Shown: piece by piece, positions 1 to 10,471 of the stretch
Layout of the letters: each line of letters opens with the position of its first letter
Position numbering within the stretch: the stretch's first letter is position 1
Origin: Glaciozyma antarctica PI12
Lineage: Eukaryota > Basidiomycota > Microbotryomycetes > Kriegeriales > Camptobasidiaceae
Length of the DNA stretch: 64,000 nt
Assembly (NCBI GenBank): GCA_002917775.1
Contig: KZ627161.1
Coordinates: 2,221,102-2,285,101, forward strand
Direction: 5' to 3'
The notes under the pieces: generated by a model
Seen by the model: only the letters and a program-made list of their open reading frames with translations
Told to the model about the DNA's origin: nothing
Database searches by the model: none
Made by a program: the position numbers and the translations under genes

Positions 1-3000
1 TCGGCGTCGGAATCGTCGCGTCCGGAGTCGCCAAGGCCAAGGCCGACCACATCCTCATCTCGGGCCACGATGGAGGAACCGGAGCTTCGCGCTGGACCGG
101 CATCAAGTACGCCGGACTCCCCTGGGAGCTTGGACTCGCCGAGACGCACCAGACGCTCGTTCTCAACGACCTTCGAGGTCGAGTGACGCTTCAGACCGAT
201 GGACAGATCAGGACCGGTCGAGATGTCGCTATTGCTTGCTTGCTTGGAGCTGAGGAGTGGGGATTCGCTACTACCCCTCTCATCGCCATGGGTTGCATCA
301 TGGTGCGTCGTCGCCGTCGTTTCGCTTTCCTTCGCAACCGCTGACTTTCTTCCCCGCTTTCGCAGATGAGGAAGTGCCACGTCCGTGTTCCCCGTTACTT
401 CCCCTCTGCGCTATTGCTAACCTTCGTATTCGCTGTATAGCTCAACACCTGCCCCGTCGGAATCGCGACCCAGGACCCGTAAGCTCGCTCGCTACCTTCG
501 CTCCTTCGCGCGGCTCCTGACCTCTCCTCCTCCCTCGCAGGACTCTCCGCGCCAAGTTCACCGGCCAGCCCGAGCACGTCATCAACTTCTTCTACTACGT
601 CGCCGAGGAGCTCAGGACGTACATGGCCAAGCTCGGATTCCGCACCATCAACGAGATGGTCGGTCGCGCCGACCTCCTTCGCGTCGATGATACGCTTCGC
701 AACCCCAAGACGGCCAACCTCGACCTCTCGGCGCTCCTCAAGCCCGCTTGGCAGATGCGCCCCGGAGTCGCCACGTTCAAGAGTCGCGCGCAGGACCACA
801 AGCTCTACATTCGCCTCGACAACAAGTTTATCGACGAGTCCGAGCCAGGTTCGTTTATTCCCTCTTCGTTCGCACGAGCAGGTTGCTAATGTTACTCTCG
901 AACAGCTCTCCTCAATGGTCTTCCCGTTCGAATCGAGTGTGAGGTCGTCAACACCGAGTAAGTTCGACTTCTGCTCTCGCACCTGGAGAGCTTTGCTGAC
1001 CCGCCGCTCCCGCACAGTCGCGCTCTCGGAACGACCCTCTCCAACCACGTCTCGAAGCGCTACGGCGAGGAGGGACTTCCCAAGGACACGATCCACATCA
1101 GCGCGACGGGATCGGCTGGTCAGTCTCTTGGCGCCTTCCTCGCTCCTGGAATCACCATCGAACTGTCCGGCGACGCCAACGATTACTGTGGGAAGGTACG
1201 TCGCGAGAGTGGAGAGGAGGAGAAGAGGACGTTGCTGAACTCATCGCGCAGGGACTTTCGGGAGGTCGCCTCATCGTGTACCCTCCCAAGGCGTCCACTT
1301 TCAAGGCCGAAGAGGTGTGTGGCTCTTTCCTATTCCCACGAACGGCGTTAACCATCGTTTCAGAACGTTATCGTCGGCAACGCCTGCCTCTACGGAGCCA
1401 CGAGCGGCCAGGCGTACTTCCGAGGCATCGCCGCTGAGCGATTCGCCGTTCGCAACTCTGGAGCCGTCTCAGTCGTCGAGGGATGCGGAGATCACGGCTG
1501 CGAGTACATGACTGGAGGTCGCGTCGTCGTTCTCGGCACAACTGGTCGCAACTTCGCCGCCGGCATGAGTGGAGGAATCGCCTACGTTCTCGACTACGCC
1601 AAGGACTTCAGGTCCAAGGTCAACATCGAGATGGTCGAGCTCGACACCGTCAACGACCCTCACGAGATTGCTGAGCTTCGTTCGATGATCGAGGACCACC
1701 ACCACTGGACCGGTTCCGAGCGCGCTGGCCGCATCCTCAAGAACTTCAACCAGATCCTCCCTCGCATCGTCCGCGTCATGCCCCTCGACTACAAGCTCGT
1801 TCTCGAGGAGCAAGCCGCCAAGGCGATCGCCGACAAGAAGTCGAAGCAGAACGTCGTCGAGTTCGTTTCACCCAAGAACGTCGCTGCTCCCGTCGGCGGC
1901 AAGTCGGAGCCCGCCGTCGTCGATCTCGAGGACTCGATGGTCGACGAGGCGACTGCGAAGAAGCGCGTCGAGACGCTCGACAAGGTTCGCGGCTTCATGA
2001 AGTACAAGCGCCTCGCCGAGTCGTACCGCAACCCTCGCAAGCGCGTCAAGGATTGGGCCGAGATCTCGAGTCGTCTCAGCGAGGATGACTGCAAGGTTCA
2101 GGCCGCGAGGTGCATGGATTGCGGAGTTCCCTTCTGCCAGTCCGACACCGGATGCCCTATCGGCAACATCATCGTGCGTCTCTCTCTTTCGCGTCTCTTT
2201 TGACGGAGCTGACGAAGTGCGCTCGTCTCCAGCCCAAGTGGAACGACCTCGTCTTCAAGGGACAGTGGCAGGATGCTCTCAACAGGCTTCTCATGACGAA
2301 TAACTTCCCCGAATTTACAGGTTCGTCGTTCTCGCTGCCGGCTCGATTCGATTCTAACTCGTCGTTCTCGCGCAGGTCGTGTCTGCCCCGCTCCTTGCGA
2401 GGGAGCTTGCGTTCTCGGCATCAACGAGCAGCCCGTCGGTATCAAGTCGATCGAGTGTGCGTTCCTTGCCTTCCTCCTCACGGATTTAACTGACGCTTTC
2501 AACTATCGCAGGCGCCATCAGTACGCTTTCGACCCTAGCTCGCTTTCGAATTCTCGCACTAACCCTCTCTTCGCAGTCGACAAGGGCTTCGAGATGGGAT
2601 GGATGAAGCCTCGTCCTCCTCAGCAGCGTACGGGCAAGAAGGTCGCCATCATCGGATCTGGACCTGCGGGTCTCGCCGCCGCCGACCAGCTCAACAAGGC
2701 CGGCCACAGCGTCACTGTTTACGAGCGGAACGACCGATGCGGAGGCCTGCTCACCTACGGTAGGTCACTCTTTCATTATCGCTGTGCACGCACTTACGCC
2801 CGCTTCTGTCGCAGGTATTCCGAACATGAAGCTCGACAAGCGCGTCGTTCAGCGTCGTCTCGATCTCATGAGCGAGGAGGGAGTCGAGCTCGTCACCAAG
2901 GCTCATGGTACGTTCCTTTTCGCGTTCTTCCATTCTGCAGGACGCTGATTCCCTCTCCTTCGCAGTCGGAGTCTCTCACGACGCCGCCGAGATCCGCAAG

Positions 3001-4082
3001 GAGAACGACGCCGTCATCGTCGCTACCGGAGCTACCTGGCCTCGCGACCTCAAGCTCCCCAACAGGAACCTCGACGGTATCCACTTTGCCATGGAGTTCC
3101 TTCGTATGTCGTCCTTCTCTTCGTTCTCGCCCTCTCACTGACTTATTTACGCTTTCAGAGCTCAACACGTCCTCGCTCCTCAACTCGAATCTCGAGGACG
3201 ACAAGTACCTCTCGGCCAAGGGTCTCAACGTTATCGTCATCGGCGGAGGAGACACCGGAAACGACTGCATCGGTACCTCGATCCGCCACGGCGCAAAGAG
3301 CGTCACCAACTTCGAGCTCCTCCCCGCTCCTCCGGCGACGCGCGCGTCCGACAACCCTTGGCCTCAGTGGCCCAAGGTCTTCCGCGTTGACTGCAAGTCG
3401 TTTTTCTTCGCTCGTGCGAGCCGCTCACTAATTCCTACGTTCGCTCGCAGACGGTCACTCGGAGGTCGCCGCCTTCTTCGGCAAAGATCCCCGCGAGTAC
3501 TCGATCAACACCAAGGAGTTCGTCTCGGACGGCAACGGCAAGATCAAGGGAATCAACACGATCCGCGTCGCTTGGGAAAAGGACGCGCTCGGCAACTGGC
3601 GCATGGCCGAGGTCCCTGGCAGCTTCTTCTTCTTCCCCGCCGATCTGTGCGTCCTCATTAGCTCGCTTCCCATCCTCAGCAACTGACTCTCCTTTCCGCT
3701 CAGCGTTCTCCTCGCTCTTGGATTCCTCGGTCCCGAAGAAGCGGCGGTCAAGGCCCTCGGCGTCGATCAGGACGGTCGCTCGAACGTCAAGACCCCTCAG
3801 GGCAAATTCACGACCAGCGTCGATGGCATCTTCGCCGCTGGTGACTGCCGCCGAGGCCAGTCCCTCATCGTCTGGGGTATCGCCGAAGGTCGTGGAGCCG
3901 CCGTCGAGGTCGATCGCTATCTCATGCACGACACTCGCCTCCCTTCCGCTGGATCGATCAAAGTCCGCAGGTACGTTCGCTCCCTCCTCTCCTGACGAGC
4001 CGAGCTGATGGCCTTCTTCTCTGCTCGCAGCTTCGTCCCCGCGACTCAGCACCACCACGCCGAGGTCGCCACGACCGCCTAA
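1..4082 (+). CDS. GLT1: NADH-dependent glutamate synthase (GOGAT), 3' part
   Basis: Makes two glutamates from glutamine and 2-oxoglutarate with NADH; central to ammonium assimilation. The gene enters from the left edge, so the amidotransferase domain and the start are missing. Visible in order: the end of the FMN/synthase domain with GHDGGTGA near base 65; the 3Fe-4S cysteines, split by an intron (GCIM then [18 protein letters not shown], 285-480); the GXGXG structural domain (about 1100-1750, with [11 protein letters not shown]); then the fused small subunit with 4Fe-4S cysteines [19 protein letters not shown] (2110-2170), an FAD/NAD Rossmann motif [10 protein letters not shown] (2655), a second Rossmann motif [11 protein letters not shown] (3237) and C-terminal [13 protein letters not shown] (3841). 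At least ten introns of 50-70 nt interrupt it. The alpha-beta fusion in one polypeptide is the normal fungal/plant form. Stop TAA at 4080-4082. Confidence 0.96.
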
Positions 4083-4954
4083 TCGACCTCTCCTCCCTTC
4101 CTCCCCGTCACGACTTCTTTTAACGACCATCAGTACATTATCTTTACCCTTTTCTTTCCCTCTTCCAGATGCCTCGAGTGTAGAGTCGTCTCTGCACATC
4201 ATCATATTCCCCCTTCCTTCATTTGCCTGTTGAGCGTCTTTTTATGGGTCCTTTGTTGCCGAAGTCGGTTTAGATTAAACAAAAGCGAGGTCGTTCTTTA
4301 TCGTGTAATCGAGCGCATACCCGCATCACGTTTTGGGAGTGAGCGAGAGAGAAGCAGCGTCTTGAGGATGGAGACTTGGGCTTCGCACGTCCCGCTTCAA
4401 CTTGCAGTTTTGCTCCTCAGCCTCGTCTGGTTAAGCCGCAGATTCAAAGAGCCTCTTCAATCTAGTCTGGGAACAAGGTGGAGCCAAGCGGCCGAGCTTC
4501 GACAGGATTGCTTCGCAGTCCAGATCTCGGCCCGCTCTCGCTCTACCTCTTCCTTCCCGTTTTGCTCCCAAGCTGGCCGTAAAGTTGGTAATTTCAAAGA
4601 CGCACTAAACCCAGACCACATACTCTCTCAACTCCCCCAGCCCTCGCATCAAACCTGCTTCTCATCCGCATGTTCAACTTGCTTCGCCTCCATCCAGCTT
4701 GTGGTCCACACGATCGACCTGCAAGTACCAGTCTCTGTAACGTGTAGCTTCAATTACGGCAATCTCGTCCTGCAGGTGCGTAGGAAGGTTCTTGGTGCAC
4801 AAGGCGGGGATGTTGGATTTGAAGAGGACCTGAGGCGCGAGGGGAGAGGGAGGGAAGGAGGGAGCGACGAACGTTCATCTCCTCGAGAGGACGACCGCAC
4901 GTCTCGGCTGTGGATAGAGGAGTTTTAGCTGCGCTCAGGGGAGGAGGCGAGGGA
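4083..4954. other. Intergenic, includes GLT1 3' untranslated region
   Basis: No convincing gene. A 232-codon open frame spans 4230-4928 on the plus strand, but it has no recognisable domain, no splice logic and an odd composition for this genome, so I treat it as chance. The first ~150 bases are pyrimidine-rich and probably belong to the GLT1 3' UTR. Confidence 0.6.
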
Positions 4955-5465
4955 GGAACGGGTGGCTCAGGGCGAAGCTCGGGCTGTGGCGAGGAGGAAC
5001 GCGTGCGACGGGCAAGTTCCCGACAACGATCCCGGCGGTCGTATGGTTTCCTTCGACGGTCGCTGCTTCTCCGTAATCGCCTTGTAGAGCACCGACAATG
5101 ACTAGCGCAGAGCCTTAAAGGATCGAGCCTGCCGGATCCAGGTGTTGCGCCGTCCCCACTTGTCTATGTCTGCCAGCGTGTTAGCGCGCAATTCGAGGAC
5201 TGAGTCGGTTGGAAAGCGCGCGAAAGATTGCTCGAATGGTCCCGCAGACGAAGCAGACGGACTGAATGGCCGAGGCGATCAGGTTGACGTTCCTCCTCGT
5301 GAGGCCTGCGAAGCGAGAGGTTCGTTAGCCAGAGAGATGGCATGATGTTAAGCACGTACCAGCACTCTGGAAGATAAATACGATGTAGTACATCAGAGCG
5401 TTGCTGATTCCAGCAAATATCAGCTGGAATCACCAAATCGAGCGGAGAGACGACGCACATTCCGG
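4955..5465 (-). pseudogene. Relic of an MFS sugar transporter (TM7 to TM9 region)
   Basis: Reading right to left, the minus strand encodes about 25 residues typical of hexose/quinate permeases (GISNALMYYIVFIFQSAG, plus 5350-5415). A well-formed intron follows (5308-5360), then LTRRNVNLIASAIQSVCF, then after another branch point and acceptor the loop motif DKWGRR (around 5150), then VIVGALQGDYG (around 5060). In intact family members these blocks are joined without a break. Here the reading frame must change between blocks, stops intervene (for example just before the VIVGALQ block), and neither the N-terminal six helices nor TM11-12 can be found. An intact transporter of the same superfamily lies at 10472-13240, but the relic is not an obvious copy of it. 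I am confident of the family and fairly confident it is non-functional. Confidence 0.62.
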
Positions 5466-6108
5466 ACCACACGTTTCGGGCTAAGGTCTCCAACGAAGAT
5501 ATCTAAGTGATAAGGAGCAGACTGGCGCACTCCGCGGTGCAATGCTGTCAGAGAGAGAGAGAACGAGCGAGCGACTCGGAGCTCCGAGACGAGGAACAAG
5601 ACAGAGCGGCGGCGATGCTGCAGCAGGGGGAAGCGTGCGGCTGACAAACTGTCAAGATCCTTGACCCGTTTCGTCGCCAATAGAGGGCGCAGAGCAGCGA
5701 ACAAGCAGAGGAGAGGGCGTCGTCGTCGGCCGGCCTATTAGGTACCGGGGCAACTCTAGCCGCAAGTTGTGGGGCAGTCAGCAGCTTGTCCTCCTCCAGC
5801 ACGTCGCTCCTACGTCGATACAACAGCTCAGCACTGTCGGAAGAAGAACAGGTGAGCACTCCGTCAGTCGGAGCAGGACTGGAGCAGGTTCTCTGCGCGA
5901 TCCGGCTCGCGTCGCGTTGGAGGCCCTGGACGTCGCGCAAGCGGAGGTTCAGTGGTGCGCCGGTGCGACAGTCACTGCTGGTGTTATAAAGAGCGGCTGA
6001 GGGAAACGGCAGTGCCCAAGTCGAGGTGCGAGAGGAGGGGAGGGAGAGGTCGCTTCACTTGCTGGGCGTCTGGTGCGGACAGGACTGACGGACTCCCCAC
6101 ACAGTGCT
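5466..6108. other. Intergenic / upstream of the esterase
   Basis: No gene supported. Minus-strand open frames of 90-130 codons around 5420-5940 might hold further decayed upstream sequence of the transporter relic, but no membrane-helix or family motif was recognisable. Confidence 0.5.
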
Positions 6109-7998
6109 ATGCTTCTCGTAACTCTCTCCACCACTCCTCCACAGCCTCTACTCGGCTACACCTGCACGGCGCCTCTCGCCGCTCGCTCCAGCGGGACCCA
6201 CCCAGTCCCCTCCTCTCCCTCCCTTCGCGCCGTCAACAAGTGGCTCGGTGTCCCCTACGCCTCCGCCGAGCGCTGGAGCAAGCCGACGCCATACGCCGTC
6301 GACCCCTCCGCTCCGCCGCGCGAATGCTTCGAGTTTGGGCCGAACCCGCTTCAAGGGCGCGGAGCAGTTGAGCCTCTGTGGTACCCAAAGGAGGGCTGGT
6401 TGAACCGCGAGTTCGTGGGAGCTTCAGAGGACTGCTTGAGCTTGAACGTGTTTGTTCCCAAGGAGGCGAGCGAGAAGGCCAAGGACGAGGGACGGCAGCT
6501 CCCTGTGATGGTGAGTTCTCGGCAGCGAGCGAGGAGCAGGCACTGATGAAGCTCGCCAGGCTTGGATCTATGGCGGAGCACTTTCGACGGGGAATGCGAG
6601 TGCGATTCGCCATGATGCTTCGGAGCTGGTTCGTCTTGCGGAGGAGGAAGGGAACCCGGTCATCGTCGTGACTGGCAACTACCGGTGCGTACTGAGGCTC
6701 CTCACTCTCAAACATAACTGATGACGACAACAGACTTAACATCTTCGGCTTCTTGAGCCACCCCGACCTCTCCTCCGTCGACGGCACTTCAGGAAACTAC
6801 GGTTCGTCCCATCCTCTCTCGCTGTTCTCGCTCCTAATCCCCCTGCCCAGGACTCCACGACCAAATCGCTCTCCTAACCTGGGTCTGCACGCACATACAC
6901 CACTTCTCCGGCTCCCCTTCTGAAATCACCGCCTTCGGCGAATCCGCCGGTGCCTTCTCCATCGCCTGCCTCGCTACTCTCCGTTCCCAACCCCTCTTCA
7001 ACCGTGCGATCCTCCAGTCCGGCTCGCCGTCAACGATGGCGTTCCACCCGCCTGGTTACGCGCATTGGGAGGCGCTGGTGAAGCGGTTCGGGTTAGAGGG
7101 CGTTGGAGCGAGGGAGAGGGTTGAGGGACTGCGGAAGGTGCCGGCGGAGGAGTTGGAAAGGTTTGCGGTGGAGCATGGAGTGATGGGAGGATGGGGAGGG
7201 ACGATTGAGAAGGGAGGATTGTGGGAGAGGACCCCGGAGAAGCTGTTTTTGGAGGGGGAGTGGGATAGGGGAGTCAAGGAGTGGGTACTCGGAACGAACG
7301 AGGATGAGGGGACGCTGTTCGTCAAAGCACTCAAGGTGAGTTTGTCGCTAATCCTACTTACCGCACTACTGACGAGTTCGCAGCTCGAGATTCCTGGAGC
7401 CTTCGCCGCCTACCTCGCTCGCTCGCCCTCGCCCGAACTCCTTCAATCCCTCTACCCTCCCACCTCGTCCACCTCTCTCACCAGCTCTCCAGCCTCCCAC
7501 CTCCTCGCCTCCAAGCTCTTCCTAACCCCACTCCACTCCCTCGCCCTCTCCCTCTCCTCCTCCTCCTCCCCTCCCAGCATCAGGCTCTTCGACTTCCGTG
7601 CTCCTCTGCCACAGATGTCGGGATCGTACGACCTGGGCGTGCATCATGGTATTGAAATCCCGTTTGTCTTTGGGACTAGGACGTTCTGGAAGGAGGGAAT
7701 CTGGAGAGCGACAAGACGGCTGAGGAATGTATGCGTCGCTGGAGTTCGCTCGCAGTGGGGGGCGGAGGGAAGGGAATTGGTGAGTCCGTTTCGTCGTCTT
7801 GTTTTGAATTGAGCTGATGATGATGTAGGAGAGGAATGGGGAGAGTGGACGGAGAAGGAGCAGAGGAGGTTGGTGATTGGGCCGAGGGGAGGAGAGGCGA
7901 GGATGGAGGAGGTTGTGCTGAGCGAGTTGGAGGGGAGAAGGCAGGCTTTCTGGTTGGAGCAGGTTAGAGGCGACAAGCCAACGGGGCTGGGAGCGTAG
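6109..7998 (+). CDS. Type B carboxylesterase/lipase family protein (apparent frameshift)
   Basis: Alpha/beta-hydrolase of the cholinesterase-like carboxylesterase family, hydrolysing carboxylic esters. The start ATG at 6109 is the first before the family's N-terminal block (WLGVPYASAERW). Family signatures seen: EDCLSLNVFVP (about 6430), the oxyanion-hole segment WIYGGAL after the first intron (about 6565), the nucleophile elbow FGESAGAFS (about 6940), the acid region GTNEDEGTLF (about 7295) and the histidine-containing HHGIEIPFVFG (about 7645). Introns of ~50-65 nt follow the usual pattern. Just after FWKEG, near 7690-7700, the frame that encodes the conserved C-terminus (NLESDKTAEECMRRW, then after an intron EEWGEWTEKEQRRLVIG to the TAG at 7996) is shifted by one base. 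The shift sits beside a GGG run, so it is either a sequencing error or an inactivating one-base deletion. No clear secretion signal; the substrate cannot be told. Confidence 0.85.
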
Positions 7999-8270
7999 AG
8001 CGGTTGTTTATTGACGCTACGATTGAGCTGGATCAGCGAGAGAGGACCTCGCGAGGACCTGAGAGAGCAGTGGAGCGGGCTCTTGAGGAGGCAGCAGAGG
8101 GACAGCGCACACCAGCCGAGCTCAACGCAGAAATCGGGTTGAACTCGTTTCTGGCCCGCTAAGCAGAGATTGGGTCTCGGCGAGCGAGCGGGAGGAAGCA
8201 AGGAGGCGACTCGGAGGACGTGGCGCGCTTCCTCCTTCGTCTCCCGACATCACTCCCAGCCCACTCCCAT

Positions 8271-9587
8271 ATGCCACCAGTACCCAGATCACCAGGTGGA
8301 CGGCTGCTTGTGCGCGGTTCCGTCAACATCGATGGTGAGCTGGCGCCTTGAGTCGGCCGAGCTGCTGCTGACCCCCCGCTCCTCCCAGAGTTCTTCGTGG
8401 TACCTCAGTAAGCTTCCAAGGTGAAGGGCGGGATATGAGAGCTGACGTGGGGTGCTCTGCAGCATCGTCAACAGCGGAGAGACTATTTCGTCCACGTCCT
8501 TTACGCGCCGAGGAGGTGCGCTTGGTCCTCGCGGCGTGGAGCTCGGGAGGAGCTAGGAGCTGACTGGGCTGCAGGTGGGAAGGGAGCGAACCAGGCTGTG
8601 GCTGTTGCAAAGGTGCGGGCTGGCGTGGAGAACACTGAGGAGACGAGGAGCTGACCCAGCACAGGCGGGAGGAGCTGTCGACTTCGCGGGGGTGATTGGC
8701 AGCGACGGCGAATGGATGAAGACTCTGCTCAGCTCGTACGACGTTGGTACGGAGCTCCTTCTCACCGACTCCTCCGTGCGTCCTCCCCTCTCCCCTCGCG
8801 GGCGCCAGCTGACCCCTCCGTCGCAGCTCCCTACCGGCCGCGCCATCATCCAGCTCTCCTCCGCTACTCACGACAACTCCATCGTCCTCCTCCCCGGCTC
8901 CAACTTCTCTCCTCTTCCCCTCCCTCTCCCGAGCCGATCCTACGCCCTCCTTCTACTCCAGAACGAGATCCCCCTCGCTACGACCTCCTCCTTCCTCTCC
9001 TCTGGAAAGGCAGCGGGGATGAAGACGATGTTCAATCCCAGTCCGATGCTTTCGGAGGAAGACATCAGGGCGTTCGAGTGGGAGAAGGTGGATTGGCTGC
9101 TGATGAATAAGGGAGAGGGAGACGCGCTGCTGAGCGTGCTGGACGACAAGGGTGAGGGAGAGGTGCTGGAGCGGTTAAGGAAGGTGTCAAAGCTGGCGGA
9201 ATGCGGGATTATTTTGACGCTTGGAAGCAAAGGAGTCGCAGCGTCGTGGGGAGGAGAGGTGCTCAGCTGTCCGGCGGGACGAGTGTGCGGAGGGGTGGTG
9301 GATACGACTGGTGCCGGAGACTGCTTCACGGTGCGCAGCTTCTCTATTCCGAGTGAGCTGGAGTGTGGCTGACTCCTTGGCAGGGCTACCTCGGCGCACT
9401 CTTCGTGGCGCGATACCCCAAGGCGAAGGCGGACCTCCAAGCCGCTCTCGAGATCGCTTCGCAAGCCGCAGCGATGTGCGTCGAGAGCGAGGGAGCCATG
9501 AAGAGCGTGCCGACTCTGGCGAGCGTGCGGGAGAGGATGGGCGACGTGTGGCCGAAGTCGTACGCTTTTTTGGTGGAATCCTCCTGA
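8271..9587 (+). CDS. RBK1: Ribokinase (PfkB family carbohydrate kinase)
   Basis: Phosphorylates D-ribose to ribose-5-phosphate with ATP, feeding the pentose phosphate pathway and nucleotide synthesis; cytosolic. Start ATG at 8271. The first exons are short, with standard introns: exon 1 ends ...GSVNID (8334), then EFFVVP, then VNSGETISSTSF, then the PfkB glycine motif GGGKGANQA. The C-terminal signature DTTGAGDCF with the catalytic Asp lies at about 9300-9330, followed by an intron and a helical tail ending in TGA at 9585-9587. The total, about 310-320 residues, is normal for the family. The N-terminal substrate motif and the GGKGANQA wording favour ribokinase over fructokinase or adenosine kinase. 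It lies 270 bp downstream of the esterase on the same strand. Confidence 0.92.
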
Positions 9588-10471
9588 TGGATTTTGGCGA
9601 GGCTTGAGCTGCTCCATGTGCGTTGTTCTGCTTCAGCTCTTGCTTAATCCGCAAGGCTGGTAGCCGATGATCTGAAGACGCAGAAGATCTGCTCGTCGCG
9701 GGTACTGCGTCCTCAGCGAGCCGTCCTCAGCGAGCTCGCTCCCATATCTCGCTTCCTCCGACCTGCCAGCAGCAGGTTCATTCCCGCCTATGTACGCGAC
9801 GCGTGTGCAGAAGCTTCCCTGCTCTCGAACACTCTCCTTGCTCAAAGTCTGCTCGAGGCGTATGTCGCGTCTTCTAGCTTGCGCCTGTTCGCACAGCTGA
9901 CAGAGGCCGACTGCGACGATGGATACTTCCTCCCAGCTCTTTGAGGACAGCTGCAAGCTCGACTGCGTCCTTTCTTCGGCCTTCGCGAGGTCAACAATGC
10001 AGGAGCGCTCTTCTACTCGCGGAAGGAGAAGCGAAGTAGAGGCCGAGATGTTAAAAGAGCGCTGGATCGCGACAAGCCGGCTTGCGTCTACTCTGCTTCC
10101 TCCAGCTGCTGCCTTCCTCCAAGCTCTCAACCTCCTCGCTCAGCTCTCCTGTGCTTCACCCACCAAGCATGCTCCATCAACACGAACCGACCGCGTTCGA
10201 GATCGGGCTTCGGCGCAAATCCGATCTCGCTAGTTCTTTCTCAGCGTGACGCGCCGAGATTGTATTTTTTGGACCCTTTCGTCTCGCTTCGCTCCTCGCG
10301 GACGAGCTTGTCACCGTCCGGGGCACACGGGGAACGACTGCCTACCGCTGACTAGCAGCAGATCGATGGTTCGTCTCCTCTTGCATCCTCTCGAGGCTCC
10401 GCATCTCCCCACTCTCTTCCTCTCTTCCTGCCATCTCGCCGTCGTGGAAACCGAACCGCCACCACAACACC
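9588..10471. other. Intergenic, ~880 bp, promoter region of the sugar transporter
   Basis: No gene supported on either strand. The ~80 bases before the next ATG contain pyrimidine-rich tracts and ACCACAACACC just before the start, a plausible leader for the transporter. The remainder has only short open frames with no recognisable motif. Confidence 0.55.

Noticed and set aside
395-1096. 233-codon minus-strand frame
   Set aside because: Antisense shadow of GLT1 coding exons, which have clear glutamate synthase motifs on the plus strand.
4230-4928. 232-codon plus-strand frame
   Set aside because: No domain, no splice pattern, Cys- and Ser-biased composition unlike neighbouring genes; probably chance openness in GC-rich DNA.
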